34,223 nucleotides of DNA from Vulcanimicrobiia bacterium (GCA_025451135.1 JANWKW010000109.1:1-34223); one strand, 5' to 3'. Shown: positions 24,513 to 32,846, counted from the first letter of the stretch. The notes: generated by a model from the letters alone, not told the origin. A program made the numbers and translations.

Positions 24513-24620
24513 CTGTCATTCCGAGCGTAGCGCTTCCTATCTTTGTCATCCCGAGCGTAGCGCTTCCTATCTTTGTCATCCCGAGCGTAGCGAAGCGTAG
24601 TCGAGGGACGAGGGACCGCC
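24513..24620 (+). repeat. Dispersed intergenic repeat, locus 8 (two 30-bp half-units plus full copy)
   Basis: Two exact-period 30-bp units (TGTCATYCCGAGCGTAGCG followed by CTTCCTATCTT) precede a full copy that ends with two GAGGGAC heptamers. The locus lies between convergent genes. Confidence 0.9.
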
Positions 24621-24623
24621 GCG

Positions 24624-26036
24624 CTAGGGAACCGGCCCCGCCGAGATCGTCTCCAGCGTGACCGTCCGCCGTTGCCCCGGCGTACCCGGTGCCGGTCGCT
24701 GCGCCAGCACCGTGCCCAACCGCGCCGGCGAGCGGCGGGCCGCGACGCGGATGCCCAGCTTGGCGGCGGCCAACGTGCGCGCCGCCTCTGCCAAGCTCCG
24801 TCCGACGACGCCCGGAACCGCGACCGGCGGCAAGCCCGAACTCACCACCACGCTCACGCTCTCGCCCTTGCGCAGCATCGCGCCGGGCGCCGGCGCCTGC
24901 GCGACCACCATACCGCTGCGAAGGCGTTCGTCGGCGCGATGCGAGACGGCCGATACCAGTCCGGCGACTTCGACCGCCTTGAGCGCGCTCGTCTCCGTTC
25001 GCCCGCGCAGGTCCGGAACGCGCACGTCCGCCTTCGGACGCAGCGCGAATGCCGCGACCACGATCAGCAGCACCGCGACCGTCGCCGCGAGCGCGATCGG
25101 CGCCCACGCCGGCACGACGTACGCGTGCGACTGCCGCGCGCGCATCACCGGCACCGGCCGCGCCTGCACGATCGTCGGCGCCTCCGGGCCGAACGCCGGC
25201 GTCCGCGCCCGCTCCAAGGCCGCCAAGTCGGCGTCGAGTTCGTTCGCCGAGGCGTACCGCGATGCGGGGTCTTTCTGCAGCAGACGATGCACGATCGCGG
25301 CGAGGCCCGGGCTCATGAACGCCTGCAGATCCGCGGCCGCCGGCACCGGCGCCTGGACCTGCGCGAGCGCGACCGCCAGCTCCGACTCCCCCGCGAACGG
25401 CACCTCGCCGCTGCGCAATTGATAGATGACGATCCCGAGGCTATAGAGGTCCGACGCGGCAGTGACCGGCCGTCCCTGCGCCTGTTCGGGCGAGCAGTAG
25501 TGCGCGCTGCCGACCATGTGTCCCGGCCGGGTGATCGTGAAGTCGCCTGGGGCAGCCGTCTTCGCGAGCCCGAAATCGACGACTTTGACGACGCCGTCGG
25601 CCGCTAGGAGCACGTTCCCGGGCTTGATGTCGCGATGCAGGACGCCGCGTTCGTTCGCGACCGCGAGCGCCTGCGCGATCTGCCGCGCGAACGCGACCAC
25701 GTCGGCCTCCGGCAGCGGCCCGTCGCGGGCCAGCACGGTTCCGAGCGATGGTCCGTCGACGTACTCCATCACGATGGCGTGCGAATCGCCGTCGCTCAGG
25801 ATATCGTGGATGGCGGCGACGTTCGGGTGCGCGACGGTAGCGGCGGCCCGCGCTTCGGCATAGAAGCGCGCGAGGAATTCCCGGTCGAGCGCGTATGCCG
25901 GTTTGAGCACTTTGACCGCGACCGTCCGCCGGAGTACGCGATCGTACGCGCGCGAAACGGTGCACGTCGCGCCTTCGCCGACCGGCTCTCCCAGCAGGTA
26001 GCGGTCTCCAAGCAAGCGGGATGCCGAGCGTGCCAT
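24624..26036 (-). CDS. PknB-like Ser/Thr protein kinase with PASTA domains
   Basis: The product is a 470-residue membrane kinase. The kinase domain (about 13-275) is complete: GEGATCTV P-loop, VAVKVLK (K42), HRDIKPGN (D136), DFG (D154) and SPEQAQG. One transmembrane helix lies at about 310-332 (APIALAATVAVLLIVVAAFA). Two PASTA repeats follow outside the membrane (about 338-403 and 405-465), with VPDLRGRTETSALKAVE and VPGVVGRSLAEAARTLA. PASTA domains bind muropeptides or lipid II, so a role in sensing the cell wall is inferred. No phosphatase, FHA protein or cell-division gene is adjacent. It is convergent with the deaminase gene. Confidence 0.93.
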   Translation of the reverse strand: MARSASRLLGDRYLLGEPVGEGATCTVSRAYDRVLRRTVAVKVLKPAYALDREFLARFYAEARAAATVAHPNVAAIHDILSDGDSHAIVMEYVDGPSLGTVLARDGPLPEADVVAFARQIAQALAVANERGVLHRDIKPGNVLLAADGVVKVVDFGLAKTAAPGDFTITRPGHMVGSAHYCSPEQAQGRPVTAASDLYSLGIVIYQLRSGEVPFAGESELAVALAQVQAPVPAAADLQAFMSPGLAAIVHRLLQKDPASRYASANELDADLAALERARTPAFGPEAPTIVQARPVPVMRARQSHAYVVPAWAPIALAATVAVLLIVVAAFALRPKADVRVPDLRGRTETSALKAVEVAGLVSAVSHRADERLRSGMVVAQAPAPGAMLRKGESVSVVVSSGLPPVAVPGVVGRSLAEAARTLAAAKLGIRVAARRSPARLGTVLAQRPAPGTPGQRRTVTLETISAGPVP

Positions 26037-26116
26037 AGGTCGTACGTTCCCGTTTTCATGCCAAAAGCGAACATCCGCCTCGTGCCTGCGACATTAGGCG
26101 CTTTCCGACGTGAGAA

Positions 26117-26129
26117 GTTTCGACGAAAC
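26117..26129. promoter_or_regulatory. Palindrome GTTTCGACGAAAC in the divergent kinase/desaturase region
   Basis: Perfect 6-base arms flank a central A in the 227-base gap between the divergent kinase and desaturase genes. The gap is visibly less GC-rich than the coding regions and should hold both promoters. The palindrome is a plausible repressor site, possibly for lipid-responsive control; no factor is known. Confidence 0.35.
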
Positions 26130-26263
26130 CGAGAGGCCTCTAAGCGAAGCCGGGTAAAGTCACGGATACGCGCTAGTCCTATCCACCCGGAACGATCGTG
26201 CGTCGACCTCAATAGACCGGTCCCAGCGTTTCGGAAGCGCATTCCTCGAAAGTAGTCTCTCGC

Positions 26264-27109
26264 ATGGCTCACGCCAAGAAGATCAACTGGCCGATCGCGA
26301 TCAGCATCGGTGCCATCCACGTCATCGCGCTGGCCGCGGTCATCCCGGCGCTCTTCTCCTGGTCGTCGTTCTTCCTGATGATCGGCCTGAGCATCGCGAC
26401 GTGCGGCATCGGCATCTCGCTCTCGTTCCATCGCTCGCTCACCCATCGCGGGCTGCGCCTGATCAAGCCGTTCAACTACATCGCCGCGTTCCTCGGAACG
26501 CTCGCGCTGCAGGGCGGCCCGGTCACCTGGGTCGCGACCCATCGCCAGCACCACGCCGCCACCGATAAGGAAGGCGATCCGCACGGCGCGGACCGCGGCT
26601 TCTTCTGGTCGCATTGCGAATGGCTGATCCGCAACAACGACGCCGTTCCGAACGACGCCGAACGTGCCCGCCTCGCGCCCGACCTCTACAACGATCCGAT
26701 CATGATGTTCCTCGACAAGAACAGCGTGCTGCTCCAGATCGCGCTCGGCGTCGGGCTCTACTTCTTCGGCGGTCTCTCGGCCGTCATCTGGGGAACGTTC
26801 GTCCGCCTGACCGTGATGTACCACTCGACCTGGCTCGTCAACAGCGCGTCGCACATGTTCGGCTACCGTACCTACAAGACCAACGATCTCTCGCGCAACA
26901 ACTGGTGGGTGGCGCTCCTCTCCTGGGGCGAAGGCTGGCACAACAACCACCACGCCTTCCAGTTCTCGGCCCGCCACGGTCTGCGCTGGTTCGAGTTCGA
27001 TCCGATCTGGCTCGCCATCCGCGGTCTCGCCGTCGTCCGCATCGCCCGCGACATCAAAGTCCCCAGCCTAGAAATGCGCCAACGCCTCTCCCTGTCATCC
27101 CGAGCGTAG
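26264..27109 (+). CDS. Membrane fatty acid (delta-9 type) desaturase
   Basis: The product is a 281-residue integral-membrane di-iron desaturase that inserts a double bond into acyl chains. The three histidine boxes are intact: HRSLTH (H56, H61), HRQHH (H93, H96, H97) and HNNHH (H226, H229, H230). Hydrophobic helices lie at about 10-52, 70-90 and 150-185. The size and boxes fit the acyl-CoA/acyl-lipid delta-9 group. The natural protein probably ends near the RQRL segment: the last residues LSSRA and the TAG are encoded by an intergenic repeat. TAGTCT ends 5 bases before the ATG and may be a -10 element. Confidence 0.9.
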   Translation: MAHAKKINWPIAISIGAIHVIALAAVIPALFSWSSFFLMIGLSIATCGIGISLSFHRSLTHRGLRLIKPFNYIAAFLGTLALQGGPVTWVATHRQHHAATDKEGDPHGADRGFFWSHCEWLIRNNDAVPNDAERARLAPDLYNDPIMMFLDKNSVLLQIALGVGLYFFGGLSAVIWGTFVRLTVMYHSTWLVNSASHMFGYRTYKTNDLSRNNWWVALLSWGEGWHNNHHAFQFSARHGLRWFEFDPIWLAIRGLAVVRIARDIKVPSLEMRQRLSLSSRA

Positions 27110-27166
27110 CGCCTCCTCTCCTTGTCATCCCGAGCGTAGCGCGAAGCGCGCAGTCGAGGGACCGGC
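27092..27166 (+). repeat. Dispersed intergenic repeat, locus 9 (30-bp half-unit plus full copy)
   Basis: A 30-bp half-unit (CTGTCATCCCGAGCGTAGCG plus CCTCCTCTCC) is followed by a full copy. The half-unit encodes the last residues and stop of the desaturase. The locus lies between convergent genes. Confidence 0.9.
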
Positions 27167-27193
27167 GCCCCCCTTGTCACTCGCTTCGCCCTC

Positions 27194-27712
27194 CTAGTCG
27201 TCGAGATCGGCGAAGGCCTCGCTCACATCGAACACCAGCCAAGGAGCTGCCGCATGTTCGAATCGTTCGTCGCTCGCATACGTGCGAACACCGTCGCGAG
27301 CGTGCGCGATAATGACGCGCTTAGCCGGGTCGACATCCAGCACGAGTACCGCGCCGGTGGCGAGATAACGCGCCGTCTTCCGTTCGCGTAGCCCCGGTCG
27401 GCTCGACGGCGAGCGAACCTCGACCGCAACATCCGGTGAAAACGGCGGAATCTCGCGGTCACCTTTCGGTAAGACCCGAAGCCGATCGTACGAGGCGAAG
27501 GATACGTCGGGCTGAAGGATCGAGTCGGTCCCGTCGACGTCGCCAACACGGAACTCCCATTCGGTACCGACCCTACCCGTCGTTCCAGCAAGACGACGGA
27601 GAGCAATGGCCATGGAGAGTTGAACGGTCGCATGGGTTTGACGCGGGCTCACCTTCGCGTACCGCACGCCGTCGAGGGTCTCGAAGTATTTCGGCTGATA
27701 GGACGTCGGCAT
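27194..27712 (-). CDS. Uma2-family (DUF820) nuclease-fold protein
   Basis: The product has 172 residues in the Uma2 family, which has a PD-(D/E)xK restriction-nuclease-like fold. The typical core is present: LQPDVSFAS, PDVAVEVRSPSSRPGLRERK (Asp, Glu and a downstream Lys), then YLATGAVLVLDVDPAKRVII. Members are abundant in cyanobacteria and some other phyla; their cellular role is unclear. The ATG at 27712 gives a normal length and has GGTGGA about 6-11 bases upstream. It is convergent with the desaturase and otherwise unrelated to its neighbours. Confidence 0.85.
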   Translation of the reverse strand: MPTSYQPKYFETLDGVRYAKVSPRQTHATVQLSMAIALRRLAGTTGRVGTEWEFRVGDVDGTDSILQPDVSFASYDRLRVLPKGDREIPPFSPDVAVEVRSPSSRPGLRERKTARYLATGAVLVLDVDPAKRVIIAHARDGVRTYASDERFEHAAAPWLVFDVSEAFADLDD

Positions 27713-28058
27713 AATCTTCCACCGCCAGTCTATCACGCGAAAGCGCCTGACCGACAAGCCCGCGAAGGCCGGCGGCGTCACCGAAATTGGTCAGTCAACC
27801 AAACTTCTCTTCTTCGACGACGCCGGCAGTGGTCGTCGCGCTCTCTCCTGGGGCGCCTCAACCCGCTAGCGCTTCCTCTCTTTGTCATCCCGAGCGTAGC
27901 GCGAAGCGCGTAGTCGAGGGACCGCCCCCACCTACCGCCCGTCGGCAACCGGCGCCGAGAGGACCCAACGACGTGAAGTTCTTCGGGGTCGGTTGGCCGA
28001 CGAGCTCAGCCCAAATCGAACGGCGCAAAATACGCGATGTGCCACCACGTATCGACGC
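27713..28058. other. Intergenic region between the Uma2 and xanthine-dehydrogenase genes
   Basis: This 346-base stretch has no convincing gene. It holds a short inverted repeat (TTGGT-cagtca-ACCAA at 27787-27802), repeat locus 10, and about 130 bases of unassigned sequence after it. Both flanking genes are on the minus strand, so the Uma2 promoter must lie here; TAGACT (minus strand, near 27730) is a candidate -10. Confidence 0.4.
27867..27926 (+). repeat. Dispersed intergenic repeat, locus 10 (truncated half-unit plus full copy)
   Basis: The tail of a 30-bp half-unit (TAGCGCTTCCTCTC at 27867) is followed by a full copy ending GTCGAGGGACCGCC. The locus lies between two minus-strand genes. 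Confidence 0.85.
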
Positions 28059-30233
28059 TCACGCTCGGGAAGTCGCCCCCCGATCGGAAACCGCCTTGAT
28101 CGCGCGCAGGACGCGTTCCGGCGTCATCGGGAGCTGCGTGACCCACGCGCCGGTGGCGTCGTGGATCGCGCTTGCGACCGCGGCCGCGAACGGCACCAGC
28201 GGCATCTCCGACATCCCGCGCGCGCCGTACGGCCCCTGCGGATCGGCGTGCTCGACGATGACCGGATACACGTCGGTCGGCATATCCAGCGTCGTCGGCA
28301 GCAGGTAGTTGCTGAAGTGCGGCGTGAGGATCTTGCCGTCTTTGCAGATCAAATTCTCGGTGAGCGTATACCCGACGGCCTGCGCCAAGCAGCCCTCGAT
28401 CTGTCCCTCGACCTGCTGTTTGTTGATCGCCTTGCCGACGTCGTGCACGCTGATGATCTTGGCGATCCGCACCTGCCCGGTGCGCGTGTCGACCTCGACT
28501 TCGACCGCCTGCGACGTGTAGCCGTAGCAGAAGTTCGGCGTGCCCTTGCCGGTCTCGGGATCGAGCGGCGTGGTCGGCGTCGGACGGAACTGCACGGTCG
28601 CCTTCGCATCCGTGCCCGGGAACTTCGCGAGCGCGGCCTTGGCCGCGTCGTGCACCGCGCGTCCGCCCATGAACGTCATGCGCGAGGCCGACGCGCTGCC
28701 GGCGTTCGGCGCTTCGTCGCTCGCCTCGGCCACGATCTGCACGCGGTCGAGCGGGCAGCCCAGCGCCTCGGCGCAGATCTGCCGCAGGATCAGGTGCGCG
28801 CCCTGGCCGACGTCGGCCGCGCCGACGCGCAGCAGCGCGTGCGTGATCTCGCTCACGCCCGAGAGTTCGACCGTCGCGGTCGCCTGATCCGGATAGCCGA
28901 ACGAGTAGCCGACGTTCTTGATGCCCGACGCGAAGCCGTGGCCGCGTTTGATCGGCCCCTTCGGCGCCGCCACCGGCTTGCCGTAGCCTAGCCGCGCCTG
29001 CGCTTCTTCTTCGCAGCGTTCCAGGCACTCCATCGCACCGACCCCCGCCGGCAGCGTGCATTGCGTCGCCCCGACGTCGCCTTCGACGAAGATGTTGCGC
29101 CGCCGCAGCTCGACCGGATCGATGTCCAGCGCATGCGCCAGGCGCGTCACCATCGACTCGACCGCGAAGTGCGCCTGCGGGCAGCCGAAGCCGCGGAACG
29201 CGCCGCTCGGCACGTTGTTGGTATACACCGCATAGCCGTCCGACCACACGTTGGCGATCCGGTACGAGCCGCCCGCGAACAGCGTCGCGCCCTTGAGCAC
29301 TTCCGCACTGGTCGATTCGTACGCGCCGCCATCCGCGACCAGTTCCGTCTGCGCGGCCACGATCGTGCCGTCGTTCTTGGCGCCCCACTTAGTGCGGATG
29401 AAGTACGGGTGGCGCTTGTGGTGCCCGATGATCGACTCGTCGCGGCTCCACACGATCGCGGTCGGCCGCTTCAGCTTCCAGGTCGCAAGCGCCAGTAGCG
29501 GCGCCACGTTGAGATCCTCGCGGCCGCCGAACGCGCCGCCGATCTTCGCGTAGCGGATCGCGACATCGTCTTCGGAGAGCTGCAGCATCTCGGCGATCTG
29601 GCGCAGGTCTTCGTGCAGCCACTGACCGGCCGTCTCCACGACCAGCTTCTCGCCTTCGTAGTACGCCACGCCCGCGTCGGGCTGCAGGTACGCGTGTTCC
29701 TGCCAGCCGGTCTCGAACTCGCCCTCGAGCACCACGTCGCAGGTCTTGAACGCCGCCTCGCAGTCGCCGTAGCGGATGCGGACGTGTTCGAGCACGTTGC
29801 TCTCGCGCTCGTCGTGCACCAGCGGCGAGTCCGGCGACATGGCCGCGCGCGCGTCCACCACCGGCGGCAGGTCTTCGTAGCTCACCTCGACCAGTTTGGC
29901 GCCTTCTTCGGCCGCCTGCGCGGTCTCGGCCACCACCAGCGCGACCCGGTCGCCCCAGAAGCGGACCTTGCTATCGCACAGCAGCGGCTGATCGGCCTTC
30001 ACCAAGCCGTAGCGATTGTAGGGCACGTCGACCGCGGTCAGCACCGCCACCACCCCCGGATGCGCCAGCGCCTTGGCGCTATCGATCGCGAGGATCTTGG
30101 CGTGGGCGCGATGCGCGAACACCACCTTGAGCCGCAGCATGTCCGGGCGCACGAGATCCGCCGGGTACATGGCCGTGCCGGTCACCTTGCCCAGCGCGTC
30201 GTGACGCGGTTCGGATTTTCCGATCAAGCTCAC
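28059..30233 (-). CDS. Xanthine-dehydrogenase-type molybdopterin-binding large subunit
   Basis: The product is a 724-residue molybdenum subunit of the xanthine oxidase family. IGGAFGGRED and the active-site loop GAFRGFGCPQ (around residue 346) are of xanthine dehydrogenase type, unlike the CO-dehydrogenase loop (AYRCSFR). E676 in GARGMSEMPLVP is at the position of the catalytic base, though most enzymes read GxGEPP there. Molybdopterin-contact stretches such as ADVGQGAHL and GSASASRMTF are present. The start is a GTG overlapping the stop of the FAD/Fe-S gene by 4 bases, so the subunits are made together. The likely reaction is oxidation of hypoxanthine or xanthine, but other N-heterocycles cannot be excluded. 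The C terminus is TSRA. Confidence 0.88.
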   Translation of the reverse strand: MSLIGKSEPRHDALGKVTGTAMYPADLVRPDMLRLKVVFAHRAHAKILAIDSAKALAHPGVVAVLTAVDVPYNRYGLVKADQPLLCDSKVRFWGDRVALVVAETAQAAEEGAKLVEVSYEDLPPVVDARAAMSPDSPLVHDERESNVLEHVRIRYGDCEAAFKTCDVVLEGEFETGWQEHAYLQPDAGVAYYEGEKLVVETAGQWLHEDLRQIAEMLQLSEDDVAIRYAKIGGAFGGREDLNVAPLLALATWKLKRPTAIVWSRDESIIGHHKRHPYFIRTKWGAKNDGTIVAAQTELVADGGAYESTSAEVLKGATLFAGGSYRIANVWSDGYAVYTNNVPSGAFRGFGCPQAHFAVESMVTRLAHALDIDPVELRRRNIFVEGDVGATQCTLPAGVGAMECLERCEEEAQARLGYGKPVAAPKGPIKRGHGFASGIKNVGYSFGYPDQATATVELSGVSEITHALLRVGAADVGQGAHLILRQICAEALGCPLDRVQIVAEASDEAPNAGSASASRMTFMGGRAVHDAAKAALAKFPGTDAKATVQFRPTPTTPLDPETGKGTPNFCYGYTSQAVEVEVDTRTGQVRIAKIISVHDVGKAINKQQVEGQIEGCLAQAVGYTLTENLICKDGKILTPHFSNYLLPTTLDMPTDVYPVIVEHADPQGPYGARGMSEMPLVPFAAAVASAIHDATGAWVTQLPMTPERVLRAIKAVSDRGATSRA

Positions 30234-31651
30234 GCCTTCGGCCTCCCGGCGCGCGCGACCGCCGCCGTGTCGTTGCACGAGATCATCGCGTCGAGGATCT
30301 TGCGATAGCCGGTGCACCGGCACAGGTTGCCGCTGATCGCCTGCTGGTGCTGCTCGAGCGTCGCCGACGGGAACTCTTGCAGGCCCTTGGCGCCGGCCAT
30401 CAGCATGCCGGGGATGCAGAACCCGCACTGCACGGCCGCATTGTCGATGTATGCCTGCTGCAGCGGGTGCAGGTGCTCGCCCTCGGCCAAGCCTTCGATC
30501 GTGGTCACCGACTTGCCGTGGATCTGCGGCGCCGGCACCAGGCACGACATCACCGCCGCGCCGTCGATCCAGACCGTGCATGCGCCGCACTCGCCTTCGG
30601 CGCAGCCCTCTTTCGCGCCGGTCAGGCCTGCGTTCTCGCGCAGTGCGTTGAGCAGCGTCTTGGTGGCGGCGCCTTCCAGCTGCCGCGGCTGGCCGTTGAT
30701 GGTGGCGTCGATCGTGCCCGCGAACGCGGGCGCGCCGGCGGATCGTTCGCCGGTGTCGAGCAAGACCGGTTCGCGCGGCAAGTTCTCCGCCTGCTTGCCG
30801 TCGCGCATCCGCTCGAGCGCCTCGATCACGTAGACCGCGACCGTCTCCTTGCGATACTCCGCCGAGCCGCGCACGTCGGCGATCGGCCGCACCTCGCCGG
30901 AAGCGATCGTAGCCGCCAGCGCGATCGTCGCGTCGTCCAGCTTCTTGCCGGCCAGGAACGCCTCGGCCTCGGGCACGCGCACGATCGTCGGCGCCACGCA
31001 ACCGATCGCGATCCGCGCGCACTGCACTCGGCCGTCGCTCTCGAGCGCCACTCCGGCCGCGAGCGCGATCACCGAGATCGCCTGCGCGCGCCGCAACCCC
31101 AGCTTCAGGAAGATGCTGCGCTCGTCGGGCCGCGTCGCCCGTACCCGGATCTCCACGAGCAGTTCGTCGGGCGCCATCACGGTCGTGCGGAAGCCGGTGA
31201 AGAACTCGGCGATGTCGACCGTCCGCTCGCCCCGCTCGCTGCGCAGCACGACCGACGCGCCCAGCGCGACCAGCGGCGCGATCGTGTCGTTGGCCGGCGA
31301 TGCGGTCACCAGATTGCCGGCCAGCGTCCCGCGCGTGCGGATCTGCGGCGCGCCCACCTCGGCGCAGGCCTGATAGAGCGAGAGCGCCCGGTCGCGCGCG
31401 TCGCGCGAAGCCAGCACGTCGTTGTGGGTGGCCAGGCCCCCGATCGCGATCTCGTCGCCTTCGCGGCGCACGTACTTGAGCGCGTCGAGCGCCGTGATAT
31501 CGATCAGCGTCTGCGTGAGCTTGATGCCGCGCTGCAGCTCGACGAGGACGTCGGTGCCCCCGGAGACCATCCGCGCGTCGGCCCCGTGCTCGCCGAGAAG
31601 GCGAAGGGCTTCAGCCTCTGTAGTAGGCCGAAGATAGCTGGAATACATCAT
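30230..31651 (-). CDS. Fused FAD and [2Fe-2S] subunit of the xanthine-dehydrogenase-type enzyme
   Basis: The product has 473 residues. Residues about 1-285 form the FAD-binding domain of the CoxM/PucC type (MVSGGTDVLVELQRG, GAPQIRTRGTLAGNLVTASP, ANDTIAPLVALGA). A linker leads to a [2Fe-2S] subunit of the CoxS/PucE type at about 310-473, with cysteines C350, C355, C358, C370 for the plant-type cluster and C409, C412, C444, C446 for the second cluster. The order FAD then Fe-S is the reverse of XdhA and eukaryotic XDH. The frame is continuous, with no stop or overlap between the halves. Two adjacent ATGs (31651, 31648) start the gene; I see no good ribosome site. Confidence 0.88.
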   Translation of the reverse strand: MMYSSYLRPTTEAEALRLLGEHGADARMVSGGTDVLVELQRGIKLTQTLIDITALDALKYVRREGDEIAIGGLATHNDVLASRDARDRALSLYQACAEVGAPQIRTRGTLAGNLVTASPANDTIAPLVALGASVVLRSERGERTVDIAEFFTGFRTTVMAPDELLVEIRVRATRPDERSIFLKLGLRRAQAISVIALAAGVALESDGRVQCARIAIGCVAPTIVRVPEAEAFLAGKKLDDATIALAATIASGEVRPIADVRGSAEYRKETVAVYVIEALERMRDGKQAENLPREPVLLDTGERSAGAPAFAGTIDATINGQPRQLEGAATKTLLNALRENAGLTGAKEGCAEGECGACTVWIDGAAVMSCLVPAPQIHGKSVTTIEGLAEGEHLHPLQQAYIDNAAVQCGFCIPGMLMAGAKGLQEFPSATLEQHQQAISGNLCRCTGYRKILDAMISCNDTAAVARAGRPKA

Positions 31652-31687
31652 GCGGGTTTCGATATTTCGCCGTGGAACCCATGCGGG

Positions 31688-32767
31688 GTGCTCGAACTCC
31701 TCGATACCGTGCGCGCGTGGCAGCGCGACGGCCGGCCCGTCGCTCTCGCCACCCTGGTCTCGGTCCAGCACTCGGCGCCGCGCGATCCGGGCGCCGTCTT
31801 CGCGGTCTCCGGCGACGGACGGCTGGCCGGCTCGATCTCGGGCGGCTGCGTCGAGGCTGCGCTCGTCGACGAAGCCCAGGCCGTCCTGCGCGATGGGCGC
31901 GCCCGCGTCGTCAGCTACGGCCTCTCCGACTCCGAAGCCCAAGCGGTCGGACTGACCTGCGGCGGAACCCTGCGGATCGCGGTCGAGCCGCTCGACCCGG
32001 CCTTCTGCCAAGCCCTCGAAGATCGCGTCCCGAACGTGCTCGCGCTGGCGCTGCGTCTCGATGAAGCCGGCGTCGGACGCCGGCTCGCCGTCTTCAAGGA
32101 GACGACGCTCGGCACGCTCGGCTCGGCCGCCCTCGATCACGCGCTCGCGACCGAGATCCGCGAGGGCGGCGCCGTCCTGGAGCCGCACGTCCGCATGCTC
32201 GGCAAACGCGGCGAACCGCACGGCGACGTCGAGCTGTTCGTGGATCGCGTCGCGGTGCCGCCCGAGATGTACGTCTTCGGCGCGATCGACTACGCCGATG
32301 CGATGGTGCGCATGGGGCAGTTCCTGGGCTACCGCGTCACCGTGATCGACGCGCGACCCGCGTTCGCGACGGCGGAGCGCTTTCCGGGTGCGGATCGGGT
32401 CGCCGTCGCTTGGCCGCACGAGTTCCTGGCCGGCGCTCGGGTCGACGAACGCACCGCCATCATCGCGCTTACCCACGACGAGAAGTTCGACATCCCGCTC
32501 TTGCTCGAAGCGATCCGTACCAAGGCCGGCTACATCGGCGCGATGGGCAGCCGCAACACCCACGCCGCGCGCATCGATCGTCTCGGCGCCGCCGGCGCGA
32601 CCGATGCCGAACTCGCGCGCCTCAACGCCCCGATCGGCCTCGATCTGGGCGCGCGAACGCCCGAAGAGACCGCACTCGCGATCGCCGCCGAGATCGTCGC
32701 CCTCCGCCACGGAAGGTCCGGCGGCAGATTGACCGGCGGTACCGGTCGCCTACGAGGAACCGTCTGA
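31688..32767 (+). CDS. xdhC: XdhC/CoxI-family molybdenum cofactor maturation protein
   Basis: The product is a 359-residue cytoplasmic chaperone that binds the molybdenum cofactor and promotes its sulfuration and insertion into xanthine-dehydrogenase-type enzymes. The N-terminal XdhC_CoxI domain has HSAPRDPGAVFAVS and SGGCVEAALVDEA. The C-terminal Rossmann-like domain has MYVFGAIDYADAMVRMG and ends with YIGAMGSRNTHAARIDRL. The GTG at 31688 is the only reasonable start in frame. It lies only 36 bases from the divergent start of the FAD/Fe-S gene, so the two promoters must overlap or lie within each other's coding region. Confidence 0.92.
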   Translation: MLELLDTVRAWQRDGRPVALATLVSVQHSAPRDPGAVFAVSGDGRLAGSISGGCVEAALVDEAQAVLRDGRARVVSYGLSDSEAQAVGLTCGGTLRIAVEPLDPAFCQALEDRVPNVLALALRLDEAGVGRRLAVFKETTLGTLGSAALDHALATEIREGGAVLEPHVRMLGKRGEPHGDVELFVDRVAVPPEMYVFGAIDYADAMVRMGQFLGYRVTVIDARPAFATAERFPGADRVAVAWPHEFLAGARVDERTAIIALTHDEKFDIPLLLEAIRTKAGYIGAMGSRNTHAARIDRLGAAGATDAELARLNAPIGLDLGARTPEETALAIAAEIVALRHGRSGGRLTGGTGRLRGTV

Positions 32768-32794
32768 CCGCCTCGGTCGACGCGCGCACGCACC

Positions 32795-32840
32795 TCGTCA
32801 TCCCGAGCGTCGGAAGCGCAGCGACCAGAGTCGAGGGCCC
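32795..32840 (+). repeat. Dispersed intergenic repeat, locus 11 (diverged copy)
   Basis: TCGTCATCCCGAGCGTCGGA, then AGCGCAGCGACCAGAGTCGAGGG: both ends are conserved and the centre has changed. The locus lies between convergent genes. Confidence 0.7.
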
Positions 32841-32846
32841 TCGGAT

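Noticed and set aside
28052..28076. A possible minus-oriented copy of the dispersed repeat at the end of the molybdenum subunit gene (CTTCCCGAGCGTGAGCG, encoding TSRA and TGA)
   Set aside because: Only about 15 bases resemble the left block and the right block is missing. If real, it would be the single exception to the uniform orientation.
1046..32840. The dispersed repeats considered as intrinsic terminators
   Set aside because: The imperfect hairpin (TCCCGA pairing with TCGAGGGA) is not followed by a T-run on either strand, and copies also lie in front of genes.
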